In this document: in pieces, positions 1-9,620 of the stretch
Position numbering within the stretch: the stretch's first letter is position 1
Layout of the letters: every line of letters starts with the position of its first letter
From: Pelagibacterales bacterium SAG-MED39
Lineage (GTDB): Bacteria; Pseudomonadota; Alphaproteobacteria; Pelagibacterales; Pelagibacteraceae
Assembly: GCA_014653625.1 (NCBI GenBank)
Contig: JACWEI010000001.1
Location: 1-64,000 of the forward strand
Direction of reading: 5' to 3'
Length of the DNA stretch: 64,000 nucleotides
Translations under genes and position numbers: made by a program
Notes under the pieces: generated by a model
The model's database searches: none
Seen by the model: only the letters and a program-made list of their open reading frames with translations
Told to the model about the DNA's origin: nothing

Positions 1-351
1 TTTTTTACCACTACCATTTACAATAGTACTATTATCTTTATCAACCTTAACTTTTTTACATGAACCAAGGTCATCAAGTTTAACATTCTCAAGCTTAATA
101 CCTAAGTCTTCAGAAATAACTTGGCCTCCTGTCAAAATTGCAATATCTTCAAGCATTGCTTTTCTTCTATCCCCAAATCCTGGAGCTTTCACAGCAACAA
201 CTTTTAGACCACCTCTTAATTTATTAACTACTAAAGTTGCTAAAGCTTCACCTTCAACATCCTCAGAAATTATCATTAGCGGTCTACCAGCTTGAACAAC
301 GGCCTCCAAAAGTGGAACCATTGGTTGTAAGTTTGTTAATTTTTTTTCATG
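1..351 (-). other. groEL: Inverted partial groEL fragment (probable chimeric contig end)
   Basis: Minus strand reads [78 protein letters not shown]..., a GroEL apical-domain segment running straight into the residues encoded on + from ~352. Confidence 0.9.
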
Positions 352-409
352 TAAAAAAGTTAAGGTTGATAAAGATAATAGTACTATTGTAAATGGTAGT
401 GGTAAAAAA
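1..409. repeat. Perfect 64-bp inverted repeat (1..64 / 346..409) flanking a 281-bp spacer
   Basis: Position i pairs with 410-i from 1/409 through 64/346; mismatch at 65/345. Confidence 0.95.
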
Positions 410-1060
410 CCTGATATAGAAGCAAGATGCTCATCTATTAAACAACAAATTGATGAAACAACTTCTGATTACGATAAAGAAAAACTTCAAGAAAGATTAG
501 CTAAATTAGCAGGTGGTGTTGCTGTAATTAAAGTTGGAGGTGCTACTGAAGTTGAAGTTAAGGAAAGAAAAGATAGAGTTGAAGATGCATTAAATGCAAC
601 TAGAGCAGCTGTTGAAGAGGGGATTGTAACAGGTGGTGGATGTGCATTATTATATGCTGCTCAAGATCTTGAAAAAGTTAAAGCTAAAGGCGAGGATCAA
701 AAAGCAGGAGTGGATCTTGTAAAAAGAGCTTTAGAAGCCCCCATAAGACAAATTACTAAAAATGCTGGAGTAGATGGTTCAGTAGTGGTTGGTAAATTAT
801 TAGAACAAAATAAAAAATCTCATGGCTATGATGCGCAAAATGAAGAATATTGTGACATGTTTGCTAAAGGTATAATTGATCCTGTAAAAGTTGTTAGAAC
901 GGCTCTACAAGATGCAGCCTCTATTTCTGGATTATTAGTAACAACAGAAGCAATGATAGCTGACAAACCAGATGAAAAAGATGCTGGTGGTGCTCCTGCA
1001 ATGCCTGGAGGAATGGGCGGTATGGGTGGCATGGGAGGAATGGGTGGCATGGGAATGTAA
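346..1060 (+). CDS. groEL: Chaperonin GroEL, 3' portion (5' end missing or inverted)
   Basis: In-frame upstream extension of ORF 710..1060: [88 protein letters not shown]...; GGM-repeat C-terminal tail. Confidence 0.95.
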
Positions 1061-1089
1061 ACCCTGTAATTTTAAAATATAAAAATTCT

Positions 1090-1120
1090 AAAAGGCCATT
1101 TTTTGATGGCCTTTTTTTTT
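1090..1120 (+). terminator. Rho-independent terminator after groEL
   Basis: aaaaggccat-tttttg-atggcctttt stem followed by a T run. Confidence 0.85.
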
Positions 1121-1140
1121 GTAAGTATTAAATTGATGCT

Positions 1141-1254
1141 ATGTCTAAGCGATATAGTGGTAAATCTTTTAAAGACTCAAGTGTAAGTAAAAGAGCAAAA
1201 TTGACCTTAAAAGAAAAGAGAAGGTTAAAAAGAGAAAAATCTAAAAAATCTTAA
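1141..1254 (+). CDS. Small basic protein, 37 aa (MSKRYSGKSFKDSSVSKRAKLTLKEKRRLKREKSKKS)
   Basis: ATG..TAA ORF shorter than the ORF-track cutoff; fills the gap after the groEL terminator; ends 4 nt inside the convergent helicase gene. Confidence 0.5.
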   Translation: MSKRYSGKSFKDSSVSKRAKLTLKEKRRLKREKSKKS

Positions 1255-2735
1255 AATTTTCTTCTCTTCTTATTATGCTTTTTAAACGTAAACTGTTTAG
1301 GTCTATTTTTTCTACTTTTAAATTTCTTTTTTCCCTTAAAATCAAAACTTTTTTTTCCCCCATCTGAATTTGAAATTTCTGAGGGTATTTTTTCAAAATA
1401 CTTAGGGTTATTAGTAAATCCTGATGGTTTTGTATGTTTCTTTTTAAAAAATTTTTTCTTTACTTTAAAACCAAAATCTTTTTTTTCATTAATACTCCCT
1501 CTTTTGTCTTCTGTTCCTTTTACATAAAATTTTTTTTTATATTTGAAATTTAATTTTTTCTTTTCTCTAAATTTTCTTTTTTTTTTGTAGGGTCCATCTC
1601 CTCTTCTCTTATTTTTTAAGTTTCTTCTTAGATCATTTTGTACTAGTTTAAAATTTGGGTCTATTAACTTATTGATAGAATTCCACATTGATCTGTCATC
1701 TGAAGTTATAAAAGTTAAAGCGGATCCCTCTGATCCAGCTCTAGCAGTTCTTCCAATCCTATGTATATAATCCTCCGGAACTTGTGGTAAGTCATAATTA
1801 ATTACATGTTGAATTAATGGAATATCGAGACCTCTTGCGGCTACATCTGTTGCAATTAAAATTCTTTTCAAACCTTTTCTAAAAGAGTTTATAACACGAT
1901 CCCTTTTACTTTGACGAAGGTCCCCATGAATTGCGTCTGCGGAATGCCCTTCTTCTTTAAGACGCTTAACCATCTTGTCTGCACTTCTTTTAGTTTTAAC
2001 AAAAACCAAGATTGATCCTTTTCTTGCTAAAAATTGATCAATTAATTCATCATATTTATTTTCTTTGAAAACTTGAAGCGTTTCCTGTTTAATTTTTTTA
2101 ATTGGAACTGAAATAGCACCAGTAGATATTCTCTCAGGTTTATTTAAATATTTTTCTGAAATTTTTAAAATATTTTGAGGTAGAGTTGCTGAAAATAATA
2201 ATGTTTGATGATTTTTCGGTACAAATTTTAAAACCATTTCAATTTGTGGAGTAAAGCCCATATCAAGCATTCTGTCAGTTTCATCTAAAACTAAATACTT
2301 TGTTGCTGTTAAGTTTAAACTTTTTCTCTTTAAGTGATCATTAATTCTACCAGGTGTACCAACTATAATTCTAGACCTATTACCCAGTTGTCTAAGTTGC
2401 TTTTGCATAGACTCACCACCAATTAATAAAGCTGTTCTGATATTGATTTTATCACTAATAATACTTTTAATTGCTTCCATTACTTGTGAGGCTAATTCTC
2501 TTGTTGGGCACATCACTAACGCAAAAGCATTTTTGTCTAAAATTAATTTATTAATTAGAGGTATACTGAAAGCTAATGTTTTGCCTGTACCCGTTTGTGC
2601 AGTACCTAGAATATCTTTGCCTTCTAATGCAACTGGAATAGCCATGCCTTGAATGGGTGTTGGTTTAATAAAATTCATTTTAGATAAAGAATTTTTTAAT
2701 GAGTCCTCTATTTTTATTGATCTAAAATCTTCCAT
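1251..2735 (-). CDS. rhlE: DEAD-box ATP-dependent RNA helicase, RhlE-like, with Lys-rich C-terminal tail
   Basis: Motifs AQTGTGKT, PTRELA, GTPGR, DETD (a DEAD variant), SAT, HRIGRTARAG. Confidence 0.9.
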   Translation of the reverse strand: MEDFRSIKIEDSLKNSLSKMNFIKPTPIQGMAIPVALEGKDILGTAQTGTGKTLAFSIPLINKLILDKNAFALVMCPTRELASQVMEAIKSIISDKINIRTALLIGGESMQKQLRQLGNRSRIIVGTPGRINDHLKRKSLNLTATKYLVLDETDRMLDMGFTPQIEMVLKFVPKNHQTLLFSATLPQNILKISEKYLNKPERISTGAISVPIKKIKQETLQVFKENKYDELIDQFLARKGSILVFVKTKRSADKMVKRLKEEGHSADAIHGDLRQSKRDRVINSFRKGLKRILIATDVAARGLDIPLIQHVINYDLPQVPEDYIHRIGRTARAGSEGSALTFITSDDRSMWNSINKLIDPNFKLVQNDLRRNLKNKRRGDGPYKKKRKFREKKKLNFKYKKKFYVKGTEDKRGSINEKKDFGFKVKKKFFKKKHTKPSGFTNNPKYFEKIPSEISNSDGGKKSFDFKGKKKFKSRKNRPKQFTFKKHNKKRRKF

Positions 2736-2925
2736 TTGATGGTTAAAAAATATATTTTGAAATTTAATTCTTGATTATTTATTGCCTTTAATTTTATTGC
2801 GATATCTATATGTTTTTAAAACAATCACAAGAAATGAATTTTTTATAAAACCTTATTTATCTTATAAATACTGACTTTTTTTTAAGTTTTCAAATCAAAG
2901 AATTAATGTATAAGAGCCACAAATT

Positions 2926-4752
2926 ATGAGTAACAATATCAGAAACATCACTATCATTGCTCACGTTGACCACGGGAAAACTACTTTAATTGATAATCTA
3001 ATGAAACAAAGTGGATCATTTAGAGAAAATGAAATTATTGATGAAAGATTAATGGACTCGGGTGAACTTGAGAAAGAAAGAGGAATTACAATCTTAGCAA
3101 AACCAGCCTCAATTAATTGGAAAGATTCTAGGGTTAATATTATCGACACTCCAGGTCACAGAGATTTTGCAGCAGAAGTTGAAAGAGTATTGGGTATGGC
3201 TGATGGAGCTTTGTTGCTAATTGACTCAGCTGAAGGTGTAATGCCTCAAACAAAATTTGTATTATCAAAAGCTTTAAAACAAGGTTTAAAACCAATTGTT
3301 GTAATTAACAAACTTGATAAGTCAGATCAAAGAGCTGATGAGGTATTGGATGAAACATTTGATTTATTCGTAAGTTTAGATGCAAATGAAGAACAATTAG
3401 ATTTCCCAGTTTTATATGCTAGTGGAAGATCTGGGTGGGCTGATAAGGAAGTAGAAGGTCCAAGACAAAATTTAAATCCTCTTTTAGATCAAATAATTGA
3501 ACATGTTAAACCTGCAGAATTGGATAAAACAAAACCTTTTGCAATGTTGTCAACACTCCTTTATGCAGATAGTTTTTTAGGGAGAAGTTTGGTGGGAAGA
3601 ATTACTCAAGGAACTGCCAAAGCTAATCAAGCTATAAAGGCAATAAATTTAAAAGGTGAAAAGGTTGATGAAGGTAGGCTTACAAAAATTTTTAGATATG
3701 AAGGAACAAAAAAAGTTCCTATTGAGGTTGGAGAGGCAGGAGATATTGTAGTTGTTGCAGGTTTAGAAAAAGCAAGTGTCGCAGATACAATATGTGATTT
3801 AGAGGTTAATGAGCCAATTACTGCTACTCCTATTGATCCTCCTACTATGTCTATTACTATTACAGTTAATACATCTCCTTTGGCTGGCACTGAAGGCAAG
3901 AAACTTACCAGTACACAAATTAGAGAAAGATTAATCACAGAAGCACAGAACAATGTTGGAATTACATTCTCAGAAAATGATGGAAATGATTCTTTTGTAG
4001 TAAGTGGTAGAGGAGAATTAATGTTAGAAATATTGTTAACTCAGATGAGAAGAGAAGGTTTTGAAATGACAGTTAGCCCACCAAAAGTTTTATACAGAAA
4101 AGATAATGATGGAAAAAAACTTGAGCCTATTGAAGAAATTACTATGGATCTTGATGAAGAGTATTCTTCAAAAATAATTGACTCAATGAATAGAAGAAAG
4201 GGTAAATTAATTGAATTAAAAGATACAGGAAAAGATAAAAAGCGATTAATATTCCATGCTCCTACAAGAGGTTTGATGGGTTATACAAGTCGATTTCTTA
4301 CTCTTACAAAGGGAAACGGTGTTATTAATAGAATCTTTCATGATTATGGTAAATTTGAAGGTGAAATGGAAGGTAGAAGAAATGGTGCTTTAATTTCGAT
4401 GGAACAAGGAAAAGCTGTTGCGTTTGCAATATTTAATTTACAGGCTAGAGGTGAAATGTTTGTAACACATAACGATCCGGTTTATCCAGGTATGATTGTT
4501 GGATTATCACCAAAACCAGGAGATATGATAATTAATGTTATGAAAGGTAAAAAACTAACTAACATGAGAACTCAAGGTACAGATGAAAATGTAATTCTTA
4601 CTCCTGTTAGAAAAATGTCGATAGCTGAACAATTAAGTATGTTAAATACAGATGAAGCTTTAGAGATTACTCCAGAGTCGTGCAGATTAAGAAAAGCTAT
4701 TCTTGACCCACATGAGAGAAAAAGAAGTGAAAAATCTAGCTCAGCAGCTTAA
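2926..4752 (+). CDS. typA: Translational GTPase TypA/BipA
   Basis: NITIIAHVDHGKTTL, DTPGHRDF, NKLDK; full-length 608 aa TypA architecture. Confidence 0.95.
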   Translation: MSNNIRNITIIAHVDHGKTTLIDNLMKQSGSFRENEIIDERLMDSGELEKERGITILAKPASINWKDSRVNIIDTPGHRDFAAEVERVLGMADGALLLIDSAEGVMPQTKFVLSKALKQGLKPIVVINKLDKSDQRADEVLDETFDLFVSLDANEEQLDFPVLYASGRSGWADKEVEGPRQNLNPLLDQIIEHVKPAELDKTKPFAMLSTLLYADSFLGRSLVGRITQGTAKANQAIKAINLKGEKVDEGRLTKIFRYEGTKKVPIEVGEAGDIVVVAGLEKASVADTICDLEVNEPITATPIDPPTMSITITVNTSPLAGTEGKKLTSTQIRERLITEAQNNVGITFSENDGNDSFVVSGRGELMLEILLTQMRREGFEMTVSPPKVLYRKDNDGKKLEPIEEITMDLDEEYSSKIIDSMNRRKGKLIELKDTGKDKKRLIFHAPTRGLMGYTSRFLTLTKGNGVINRIFHDYGKFEGEMEGRRNGALISMEQGKAVAFAIFNLQARGEMFVTHNDPVYPGMIVGLSPKPGDMIINVMKGKKLTNMRTQGTDENVILTPVRKMSIAEQLSMLNTDEALEITPESCRLRKAILDPHERKRSEKSSSAA

Positions 4753-5396
4753 TCAAAAATTTTATCAGTTAAATAAAGTCCCAATGCAACACAGGGTCCT
4801 ATGCCAAAAGCAAATAACAAAGTGCCAACTCCAACAATTCCACCTAAATACCAACCAACACAGACAACTGTAATTTCTAGAGTTGCTCTTACCGCTGCTA
4901 TTGGTAAATTTGTTACTTTTTGTAATCCTATCATCAAACCATCCCTTGGACCTGCTCCTAAATTAGAAACTAAATAAATACCCCCACCTATCCCAACCAT
5001 CATTACAGAAATAACTGCTAAAATTAATTGATGAAGATAAGTAGATGGAGTTGGTACAAATTTTATACAAAGATCAATCATAAATGCAATTATTAAAGCA
5101 TTAAATATAGTTCCTAAACCAGGTTTTTGACCAAGGGGAATCCATAAGGTTAAAACTGCTATACTAATTAAAAGAGTAATAGTCCCAATACTCAAATTTA
5201 CATTTAGAGAAATACCTTGAGCTAAAATACTCCAAGGAGAAGCTCCAGTAAAAGAGACAATTAATAAACCCTCTCCTAAACCAAATAATGCTAAACCAAT
5301 ACATAAAAAAAAGAATGTAGAAAATTTAGGCCTAAAATTATAAGGCTTTTCAGAGCTCCAATTTACTTTTGGTATATTCTTTATTTTTAAAAACAT
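4749..5396 (-). CDS. YczE/YyaS/YitT-family integral membrane protein
   Basis: Multi-TM; GASPWSILAQGIS..IGTITLLIS and LGAGPRDGLMIGLQ typical of YczE-like proteins. Confidence 0.7.
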   Translation of the reverse strand: MFLKIKNIPKVNWSSEKPYNFRPKFSTFFFLCIGLALFGLGEGLLIVSFTGASPWSILAQGISLNVNLSIGTITLLISIAVLTLWIPLGQKPGLGTIFNALIIAFMIDLCIKFVPTPSTYLHQLILAVISVMMVGIGGGIYLVSNLGAGPRDGLMIGLQKVTNLPIAAVRATLEITVVCVGWYLGGIVGVGTLLFAFGIGPCVALGLYLTDKIFD

Positions 5397-5448
5397 TTTT
5401 TGATAAATTACTTCTATTATAGAAAAAGTCTATTATTGTAATTATCAA

Positions 5449-6126
5449 ATGAAAAAATTTTTAGTCCTTATAATCATATTATTCTCCACAAATGTTATTG
5501 CTCATATGGATCACTACAAAAAATACAATAAAATTGAAATGGATATTTTTAGAAATGGAGAATTAATAGGGTATAATTATTATTTCTTCACAAGAAAAGG
5601 TGATGAAACAAAGGTTACTAATCAAATAAAGTTTTCTGTAAAAATTTTAGGAGCTACAATTTTTCAAGTGGAGGGATATGGTGAAGAAAAGTATCTAAAA
5701 GATCAATTAATTTCTTATTACTCAAAAACTTTACAAAATGATAAAGAAAAATTTGTAAATTTAGTTTTTAATAAAGATAAAAATAAATTTAATATAAAGG
5801 GCTCTTCTTATTCAGGTGAAGCATCTATTGATAATGTTATAGGTAATTGGTGGAGCCATAAAATTTTGCAGACTGATAGTCAAGTTAGTCCAATTTCTGG
5901 AAGTATAAAAAAACAAGTTGTTACTTTTATAGGTAAAGAAAAAATTGAACAATACGGAAAAACCTTTGAAGTTGATCATTTTAAAATAAATTCTGAAGAT
6001 ATGTCTCTACCAAAAGATAAACGTCTAGATTTTGATATTTGGTTCGATAAAAAAAATTCTACAATTATTAGAGTTTCGTATTCAAGAATGGGTGATTGGG
6101 AATATCGTCTTAAGAATTTTGAATAA
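5449..6126 (+). CDS. Secreted protein of unknown function, DUF6134-like
   Basis: N-terminal signal peptide (MKKFLVLIIILFSTNVIA); beta-rich body; tentative family assignment. Confidence 0.55.
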   Translation: MKKFLVLIIILFSTNVIAHMDHYKKYNKIEMDIFRNGELIGYNYYFFTRKGDETKVTNQIKFSVKILGATIFQVEGYGEEKYLKDQLISYYSKTLQNDKEKFVNLVFNKDKNKFNIKGSSYSGEASIDNVIGNWWSHKILQTDSQVSPISGSIKKQVVTFIGKEKIEQYGKTFEVDHFKINSEDMSLPKDKRLDFDIWFDKKNSTIIRVSYSRMGDWEYRLKNFE

Positions 6127-6131
6127 ATCTA

Positions 6132-7448
6132 TTATTTGCCTGCAACAACCATGCCTTCAATCATCATGGTTGGTGAATTGGTTGAATATTTAAATTCCAA
6201 ATCATTTGCCAAAGTTATATTTTGAAACATGTCTTTAAAATTTCCAGCTATAGTAATTTCATTAATAGGATATTTGAATTCACCATTTTCCACTAAAAAG
6301 CCAGTTGCTCCTACAGAATAATCCCCAGTTATAATGTTACTTCCATGACCAATGGTTTCTGTGATGTAAAGACATTTTGAATGACAATTTAAAAGATTTT
6401 TAAAAGACATCTCTCCGTTATCAAAATAAAGATTGCTGGTTCCCCCGCACCTTCCATTTGACTTAAGATTTAGCTTTTTTCCATTGTAGGTATCTACCAA
6501 ATAATGCTTTAAAATACCCTCCTCTACTAATTTTAAGGTTTCTGTAATAACCCCCTCGGAGTCAAAGCTCTTAGATCCTAAACCTTTTATAATATCAGGT
6601 TTATCAAAAATATTAATTGAGTCTGAAAATATTTTTTGGTTGATCTTATCTTTTAAAAATGAAGTTCCCCTCGAAATAGAAGAAGACAATATTGCACTTG
6701 TAAAGGCACTTAACATTCCTTTGGCAATTCTTTTATCAAAAATTATAGCAATCTTTTCACTACCAATTTTTTTTGGACTTAATTTTCTAATAGTATTCTC
6801 AGAAGCTGCTTTTCCTAATTCCTCTGCACTTTTTATGTCATCTAGGTGACATTTAAGAGTATATTCATAATCTCTCTCCATACTTTTATCGTCTTTAGCA
6901 ACCGTTACACTGGATGCTACAAACGATGAAGTTTTAAAGCCTTTACAAAAACCGTCACTATTAGCTAAAATGAAATTTGATTTATCTTCAGTGAAACTAG
7001 ACTCAGTATTTACTATTTTTTTGTCAATTGAAGCATAATCTTCTAATCTTGTTAAATATTCTATTTTACCATCATTCTCTATGTGATTATCGTCATATAG
7101 ATTTAAGTCTTTAACTTCTTTTGCAAGTAAATCTTTATCGGGAAGTGAATTAAATTCATCTGCTGGAGTATTTTTTGTAGTTTCAATGCATTTTTCAATT
7201 AATATATTTAAGTTATCTTTTAATAAATTTGATGAAGATATAGATGATTTTTTCTTTCCTATATAAGTAGTAATATCAATACTTAAGTTATCTGATCTGT
7301 TAGATTCATCTAGCTTTTTTTTTCTAAAATTTACAGTCTCAGAAATAGAGCTACCTACATTTACCTCAACACCTGTAGCCCCAAATTTTTTTGCAAGATC
7401 TAAGCAGTAAGAGGCTTTTTTTTCTAAATATTCTTGATCTTTAACCAT
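6132..7448 (-). CDS. pmbA: TldE/PmbA-family metallopeptidase component
   Basis: Modulator-of-gyrase fold, adjacent to tldD. Confidence 0.9.
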   Translation of the reverse strand: MVKDQEYLEKKASYCLDLAKKFGATGVEVNVGSSISETVNFRKKKLDESNRSDNLSIDITTYIGKKKSSISSSNLLKDNLNILIEKCIETTKNTPADEFNSLPDKDLLAKEVKDLNLYDDNHIENDGKIEYLTRLEDYASIDKKIVNTESSFTEDKSNFILANSDGFCKGFKTSSFVASSVTVAKDDKSMERDYEYTLKCHLDDIKSAEELGKAASENTIRKLSPKKIGSEKIAIIFDKRIAKGMLSAFTSAILSSSISRGTSFLKDKINQKIFSDSINIFDKPDIIKGLGSKSFDSEGVITETLKLVEEGILKHYLVDTYNGKKLNLKSNGRCGGTSNLYFDNGEMSFKNLLNCHSKCLYITETIGHGSNIITGDYSVGATGFLVENGEFKYPINEITIAGNFKDMFQNITLANDLEFKYSTNSPTMMIEGMVVAGK

Positions 7449-8870
7449 TTATAATTTCGTACCACCAACTGTCATCTTATTAATTAATATTGAGGGTTGA
7501 GCAACTCCAACTGGAACTCCCTGGCCAGCTTTTCCACAAGTTCCAATACCAGGGTCTATCATCATATCATTACCTACCATTGAAACTTCTTTTAAAATTG
7601 AAGGACCATCTCCAATTAAAGTTGCACCTTTAATGGGTGAACCAATTTTACCATTAATTATTTCATACGCCTCAGTACAATTGAATACAAATTTTCCTGA
7701 TGTAATATCAACTTGACCACCACCAAAGCTAACTGCAAAAATACCTTTATCTACAGATTTGATCATTTCATCTTGAGTTTGCTTACCGCTTAACATCATA
7801 GTATTTCTCATTCTAGGCAAAACAATGTGTCGGAAATTTTCTCTTCTACCACTACCAGTGGATCTAGTTTTCATCAAACGTGCATTTAGTCTATCCTGCA
7901 TAAAGTTTTTTAAAATTCCATTCTCAATTAATACTGTTTTTTCTGTAGGTGTACCTTCATCATCGATCGTAAGACTTCCTCTTCTATTATCTAAGGTTCC
8001 ATCATCAACAATTGTTACTCCTTCACTTGCAACTTTTTGGCCCATCAAATTATGGAAAGCAGAAGTTTTTTTTCTATTAAAATCACCTTCTAAACCATGC
8101 CCAATTGCCTCATGAATTAAAATTGCAGGCCATCCTGGGCCAAGTACAACCTTCATCTCACCAGCTGGCGCTGGTTTGCTCTCCAAATTTACAGAAGCTA
8201 TTCTTAAAGCTTCATCACAAACGTTTTTCCAGTTGTCTTCTTTGAGGTAGGTTTCATAAGACTGTCTTCCACCAATCCCATAAACACCAGTTTCTTTTCT
8301 TCCTTTTTTCTCAAGCATTACAGATACATTGAATCTTACTAAAGGACGAACATCTGTTAGAGTTTCACCACCTGATCTAATTATTTCTATAGATTTTTGT
8401 TCTCCACTAAAATTACTAGTCACCTGCTTAACGTCACTATTTTTAGACCTAAGATATTCATTTACTTTATTCAGAATTTCAATTTTTTTATTAAGTGTTT
8501 TTTGTTCTATTGGATTAATATTCTCATAATACTTTTTATTAGATTTAGGAATTAAGTAATTGTAGTTACCTTTTGAGGATTTAAGTGTTGATTTTAGGTT
8601 GTCCGAAGATTGTTTTAATGAATTTTTAGATATTTCATTTGAATGGGAATACGCAACTACTTCACCCGATACAGCTCTAAATCCAAAACCTAAATCTGAA
8701 TTATAATTAGAATTTTTTATTTTGTTATCATCTAGTAATATGGACTCTGATTTAGAATTTTCTAGATATAATTCTCCATCGTCACATTTTTTTAATGTAT
8801 CAGAGATTATGTTGTCCGCTTCATTTCTAGATAAATCTGAATTTTTGAAGAAATCACTCATTACCCTCAA
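7449..8870 (-). CDS. tldD: Metalloprotease TldD
   Basis: HEAIGHGLEGDFNRKKTSAF (HExxxH metal site) and GIGTCGKAGQGVPVGVAQP. Confidence 0.93.
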   Translation of the reverse strand: MRVMSDFFKNSDLSRNEADNIISDTLKKCDDGELYLENSKSESILLDDNKIKNSNYNSDLGFGFRAVSGEVVAYSHSNEISKNSLKQSSDNLKSTLKSSKGNYNYLIPKSNKKYYENINPIEQKTLNKKIEILNKVNEYLRSKNSDVKQVTSNFSGEQKSIEIIRSGGETLTDVRPLVRFNVSVMLEKKGRKETGVYGIGGRQSYETYLKEDNWKNVCDEALRIASVNLESKPAPAGEMKVVLGPGWPAILIHEAIGHGLEGDFNRKKTSAFHNLMGQKVASEGVTIVDDGTLDNRRGSLTIDDEGTPTEKTVLIENGILKNFMQDRLNARLMKTRSTGSGRRENFRHIVLPRMRNTMMLSGKQTQDEMIKSVDKGIFAVSFGGGQVDITSGKFVFNCTEAYEIINGKIGSPIKGATLIGDGPSILKEVSMVGNDMMIDPGIGTCGKAGQGVPVGVAQPSILINKMTVGGTKL

Positions 8871-8952
8871 TACATAGGATGTTTAGGATAATTTTCAATA
8901 AGTGTATTTTACGCATGTACATAACTTTAGTTAATTAGTAATTATTATAATT

Positions 8953-9300
8953 ATGAAAGTATATTTTAATAATTCTTGTAAAATTTGTAAGGCAGAAATT
9001 GATTTATATAAAAAAGAAAAAATTCAAGAAATTGATTGGGTAGATATAACAAATAATGATTTAGCAGAAAAAGAAACCTCCAAAAATAGTAAAGAGCTAT
9101 TACGAAGACTCCACGTTAAAGAAGGTGAAGAAATCATTCAAGGTGCTGCAGCATTTCTTCTTGTATGGAAGAACATACCTAAGTATAAATTTCTGTATAA
9201 TTTTTTAAGATTACCTATAATTTTTAATTTGTTTTCTCTTGTCTATGAGATAGTTGCTTTTTTTCTATATTTAAAGAATAAAAAACAATTAAAGGGTTAA
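8953..9300 (+). CDS. DCC-family (DUF393) thiol-disulfide oxidoreductase-like protein
   Basis: MKVYFNNSCKICKAEIDLYKK: CxxC in DCC context. Confidence 0.75.
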   Translation: MKVYFNNSCKICKAEIDLYKKEKIQEIDWVDITNNDLAEKETSKNSKELLRRLHVKEGEEIIQGAAAFLLVWKNIPKYKFLYNFLRLPIIFNLFSLVYEIVAFFLYLKNKKQLKG

Positions 9301-9590
9301 TCAAAAAAAAATAACAAAAATTTACTTAATAACGACATAGAAGAAATAAACATAATAAGAACTACTGAATACATTAATAGAACAATCTTATTTTTTTTCC
9401 TTCTAAGTCTAACAAAATCTTTATCATCTAGATCAGAGATATCTCTTTCTCCTATAACTGGATAATCATAACTAAATCGCCAAGTACTATCTCCTAGTCT
9501 TGTGTCTAAATTATTGAAATATTTTATCCATTCTAAAATATATTTTAAAATTAGATAAAGCGTAATGAGAAATATAGTACCTAAGATCAT
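9297..9590 (-). CDS. Small membrane protein, unknown function
   Basis: Intact ORF with two predicted TM segments. Confidence 0.55.
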   Translation of the reverse strand: MILGTIFLITLYLILKYILEWIKYFNNLDTRLGDSTWRFSYDYPVIGERDISDLDDKDFVRLRRKKNKIVLLMYSVVLIMFISSMSLLSKFLLFFFD

Positions 9591-9620
9591 TTCTAAAAAT
9601 TTTTAATTGTTAATAAATAT

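Noticed and set aside
826-1050. Minus-strand ORF rich in Pro/Ile ([12 protein letters not shown]...)
   Set aside because: Antisense shadow of the GroEL GGM-repeat tail.
2443-2652. Plus-strand ORF inside the helicase gene
   Set aside because: Antisense to a strong CDS; no family features.
2736-2925. Longest clean intergenic gap, checked for tRNA or ncRNA
   Set aside because: AT-rich without cloverleaf or conserved stems; no tRNA motifs (GTTCRANYC) seen.
3627-3953. Minus-strand ORF in typA
   Set aside because: Antisense shadow ORF within a well-supported CDS.
7825-8115. Plus-strand ORF in tldD
   Set aside because: Antisense shadow ORF.
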